Shown here: piece after piece, positions 61,996 to 64,000 of the stretch
Layout: each line of letters starts with the position of its first letter
Numbering within the stretch: position 1 is the stretch's first letter
Origin: Cladorhizidae sp. MBARI D1340-BT2
Taxonomy: Eukaryota; Porifera; Demospongiae; Poecilosclerida; Cladorhizidae
Length of the DNA: 64,000 nucleotides
Assembly: GCA_028752905.1 (NCBI GenBank)
Contig: JAQNBH010000003.1
Coordinates: 31,428,722 to 31,492,721, forward strand
Direction: 5' to 3'
Translations under genes and position numbers: made by a program
Notes under the pieces: model-generated
Seen by the model: only the letters and a program-made list of their open reading frames with translations
Told to the model about the DNA's origin: nothing
Databases searched by the model: none

Positions 61996-64000
61996 TTCCT
62001 TGATGAAGGCTAAAGCATATAGTCATTATTCCTGATGAAGGCTAGAGCATCTAGTCATTATCCTGATGAAGGCAACAGCATCTAGTCATTATTCCTGATG
62101 AAGGCTAGAGCACCTAGTCATTATTCCTCATGAAGGCTAGAACACTTAGTCATTATTCCTGATGAAGGCTAGAGCATCTAGTCATTATTCCTGATGAAGG
62201 CTAGAGCATCTAGTCATTATTCCTGATGAAGGCTAGAGCATCTAGTCATTATTCCTGATGAAGGCTAGAGCATCTAGTCATTATTCCTGATGAAGGCTAG
62301 AGCATCTAGTCGTTATTCCTGATGAAGGCTAGAGCATCTAGTCATTATTCCTGATGAAGGCTAGAGCATCTAGTCATTATTCCTGATGAAGGCTAGAGCA
62401 GCTAGTCATTATTCCTGATGAAGGGAGGAGCATCTAGTCAATATTCCTGATGAAGGCTAGAGCATCTAGTCATTATTCCTGATGAAGGCTAGGCTAGTGC
62501 ATCTAGTCATTATTCCTGATGAATAGAGCATCTAGTCATTATTCCTGATAGTCATTATTCTTGATGAAGGCTGGAGCATCTAGTCATTATTCCTGATGAA
62601 GGCTAGAGCATCTAGTCATTATTCCTGATGAAGGCTAGAGCATTTAGTCATTATTCCTGATGAAGGCTAGAGCATCTAGTGATTATTCCTTGATGAAGGC
62701 TAGAGCATATAGTCATTATTCCTGATGAAGGCTAGAGCATCTAGTCATTATCCTGGTGAAGGCAACAGCATCTAGTCATTATTCCTGAAAGAGGCTAGAG
62801 CACCTAGTCATTATTGCTGATGAAGGCTAGAGCATCTAGTCATTATTCCTGATGAAGTCTAGAGCATCTAGTCATTATTCCTGATGAAGGCTAGAGCATC
62901 TAGTCGTTATTCCTGATGAAGGCAAGAGCATCTAGTCATTATTCCTGATGAAGGCTAGAGCATCTAGTCATTATTCCTGATGAAGGCTAGAGCATGTAGT
63001 CATTATTCCTGATGAAGGCTAGAGCATCTAGTCATTATTCCTGATGAAGGCTAGAGCATCTAGTTATTATTCCTGATGAAGGCTAAAGCATCTAGTCATT
63101 ATTCCTTATGAAGGCTAGAGCATCTAGTCATTATTCCTGATGAAGGCTAGAGCATTTAGTCATTATTCCTGATGAAGGCTAGAGCATCTAGTCATTATTC
63201 CTTGATGAAGGCTAAAGCATATAGTCATTATTCCTGATGAAGGCTAGAGCATCTAGTCATTATCCTGATGAAGGCAACAGCATCTAGTCATTATTCCTGA
63301 TGAAGGCTAGAGCACCTAGTCATTATTCCTCATGAAGGCTAGAACACTTAGTCATTATTCTTGATGAAGGCTAGAGTATCTAGTCATTATTCCTGATGAA
63401 GGCTAGAGCATCTAGTCATTATTCCTGATGAAGGCTAGAGCATCTAGTCATTATTCCTGATGAAGGCTAGAGCATCTAGTCATTATTCCTGATGAAGGCT
63501 AGAGCATCTAGTCGTTATTCCTGATGAAGGCTAGAATATCTAGTCATTATTCCTGATGAAGGCTAGAGCATCTAGTCATTATTCCTGATGAAGGCTAGAG
63601 CAGCTAGTCATTATTCCTGATGAAGGGAGGAGCATCTAGTCAATATTCCTGATGAAGGCTAGAGCATCTAGTCATTATTCCTGATGAAGGCTAGGCTAGT
63701 GCATCTAGTCATTATTCCTGATGAATAGAGCATCTAGTCATTATTCCTGATAGTCATTATTCTTGATGAAGGCTGGAGCATCTAGTCATTATTCCTGATG
63801 AAGGCTAGAGCATCTAGTCATTATTCCTGATGAAGGCTAGAGCATTTAGTCATTATTCCTGATGAAGGCTAGAGCATCTAGTCACTATTCCTTGATGAAG
63901 GCTAGAGCATATAGTCATTATTCCTGATGAAGGCTAGAGCATCTAGTCATTATCCTGATGAAGGCAACAGCATCTAGTCATTATTCCTGAAAGAGGCTAG
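61890..64000. repeat. 1,202-bp HOR, one full and one partial copy
   Basis: CCTTATGAAGG at 61902/63104, AGGGAGGAGC at 62422/63624 and CCTGAAAGAGGC at 62784/63986 are each 1,202 bp apart. The second copy is cut by the window end, so further copies may follow. Confidence 0.82.

Larger units (their letters stand above)
44301..64000. repeat. 32-bp satellite array, right block to window edge
   Basis: Continuous monomer array with several HOR families, running off the window. Long runs of near-consensus monomers are more frequent than in the left block (for example 57300-57480, 62160-62400). The GAAAGTTATGATTCC insert common further left was last seen near 55567. No ORF or foreign insertion. Confidence 0.96.

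Noticed and set aside
1..64000. Box C/D snoRNA array, because each monomer has CTGA and TGATGA
   Set aside because: The two words overlap in CTGATGA, so they cannot form separate C and D boxes; no terminal stem or guide spacing is seen.
1..64000. CENP-B box in the satellite
   Set aside because: The consensus has no CpG, and no TTCG...CGGG pattern was seen in variants.

Overview
The window is almost entirely one satellite DNA array. About 60 kb of the 64 kb is head-to-tail copies of a 32-bp monomer, roughly 1,850-1,900 monomer equivalents. It is interrupted by two copies of one 1,978-bp DNA transposon relic (3943-5920 and 12826-14803) in which I saw no differences. No intact protein-coding gene, tRNA, rRNA, CRISPR array or bacterial-type operon is visible. 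The satellite has stop codons in every frame and carries no ORF.

The organism is a eukaryote and most likely an animal. The evidence is a long satellite array, a GT-AG intron inside the transposon relic, and a coding remnant that resembles, from memory, C-x-C-rich transposase-like proteins common in coral, anemone and fish genomes. A cnidarian or other marine invertebrate is my best guess, held weakly.

Layout. 1-3941: satellite built as a 2,102-bp higher-order repeat (HOR), one full copy plus most of a second. 3943-5920: transposon copy 1, inserted in the second HOR copy; the first HOR copy keeps the empty site near 1839/1840. About 3058-11940 was then duplicated in tandem as an 8,883-bp unit, which made transposon copy 2. 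The second unit runs 11941-24369 and is 3,546 bp longer because of one extra 32-bp monomer and a nested 3,514-bp tandem duplication (15391-18904 and 18905-22418). 24370-44300: satellite with other HOR families (offsets 3,284, 4,047, 8,812-8,876 and 10,054 bp). 44300-55000: a block present three times. 55780-60160: a 2,919-bp HOR. 61320-64000: recent 338-bp and 1,202-bp tandem duplications. The array runs off both window edges.

The transposon has perfect 32-bp terminal inverted repeats. On the minus strand it carries the broken remains of a transposase-like gene: an N-terminal exon, a 64-bp intron, an acidic and Cys-rich exon fused directly to C-terminal sequence, then a stop and frameshifts before a basic C-terminal tail. 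The catalytic middle appears to be missing, so the element is a non-autonomous passenger. Its second copy arose by duplication of the surrounding array, not by a second insertion.
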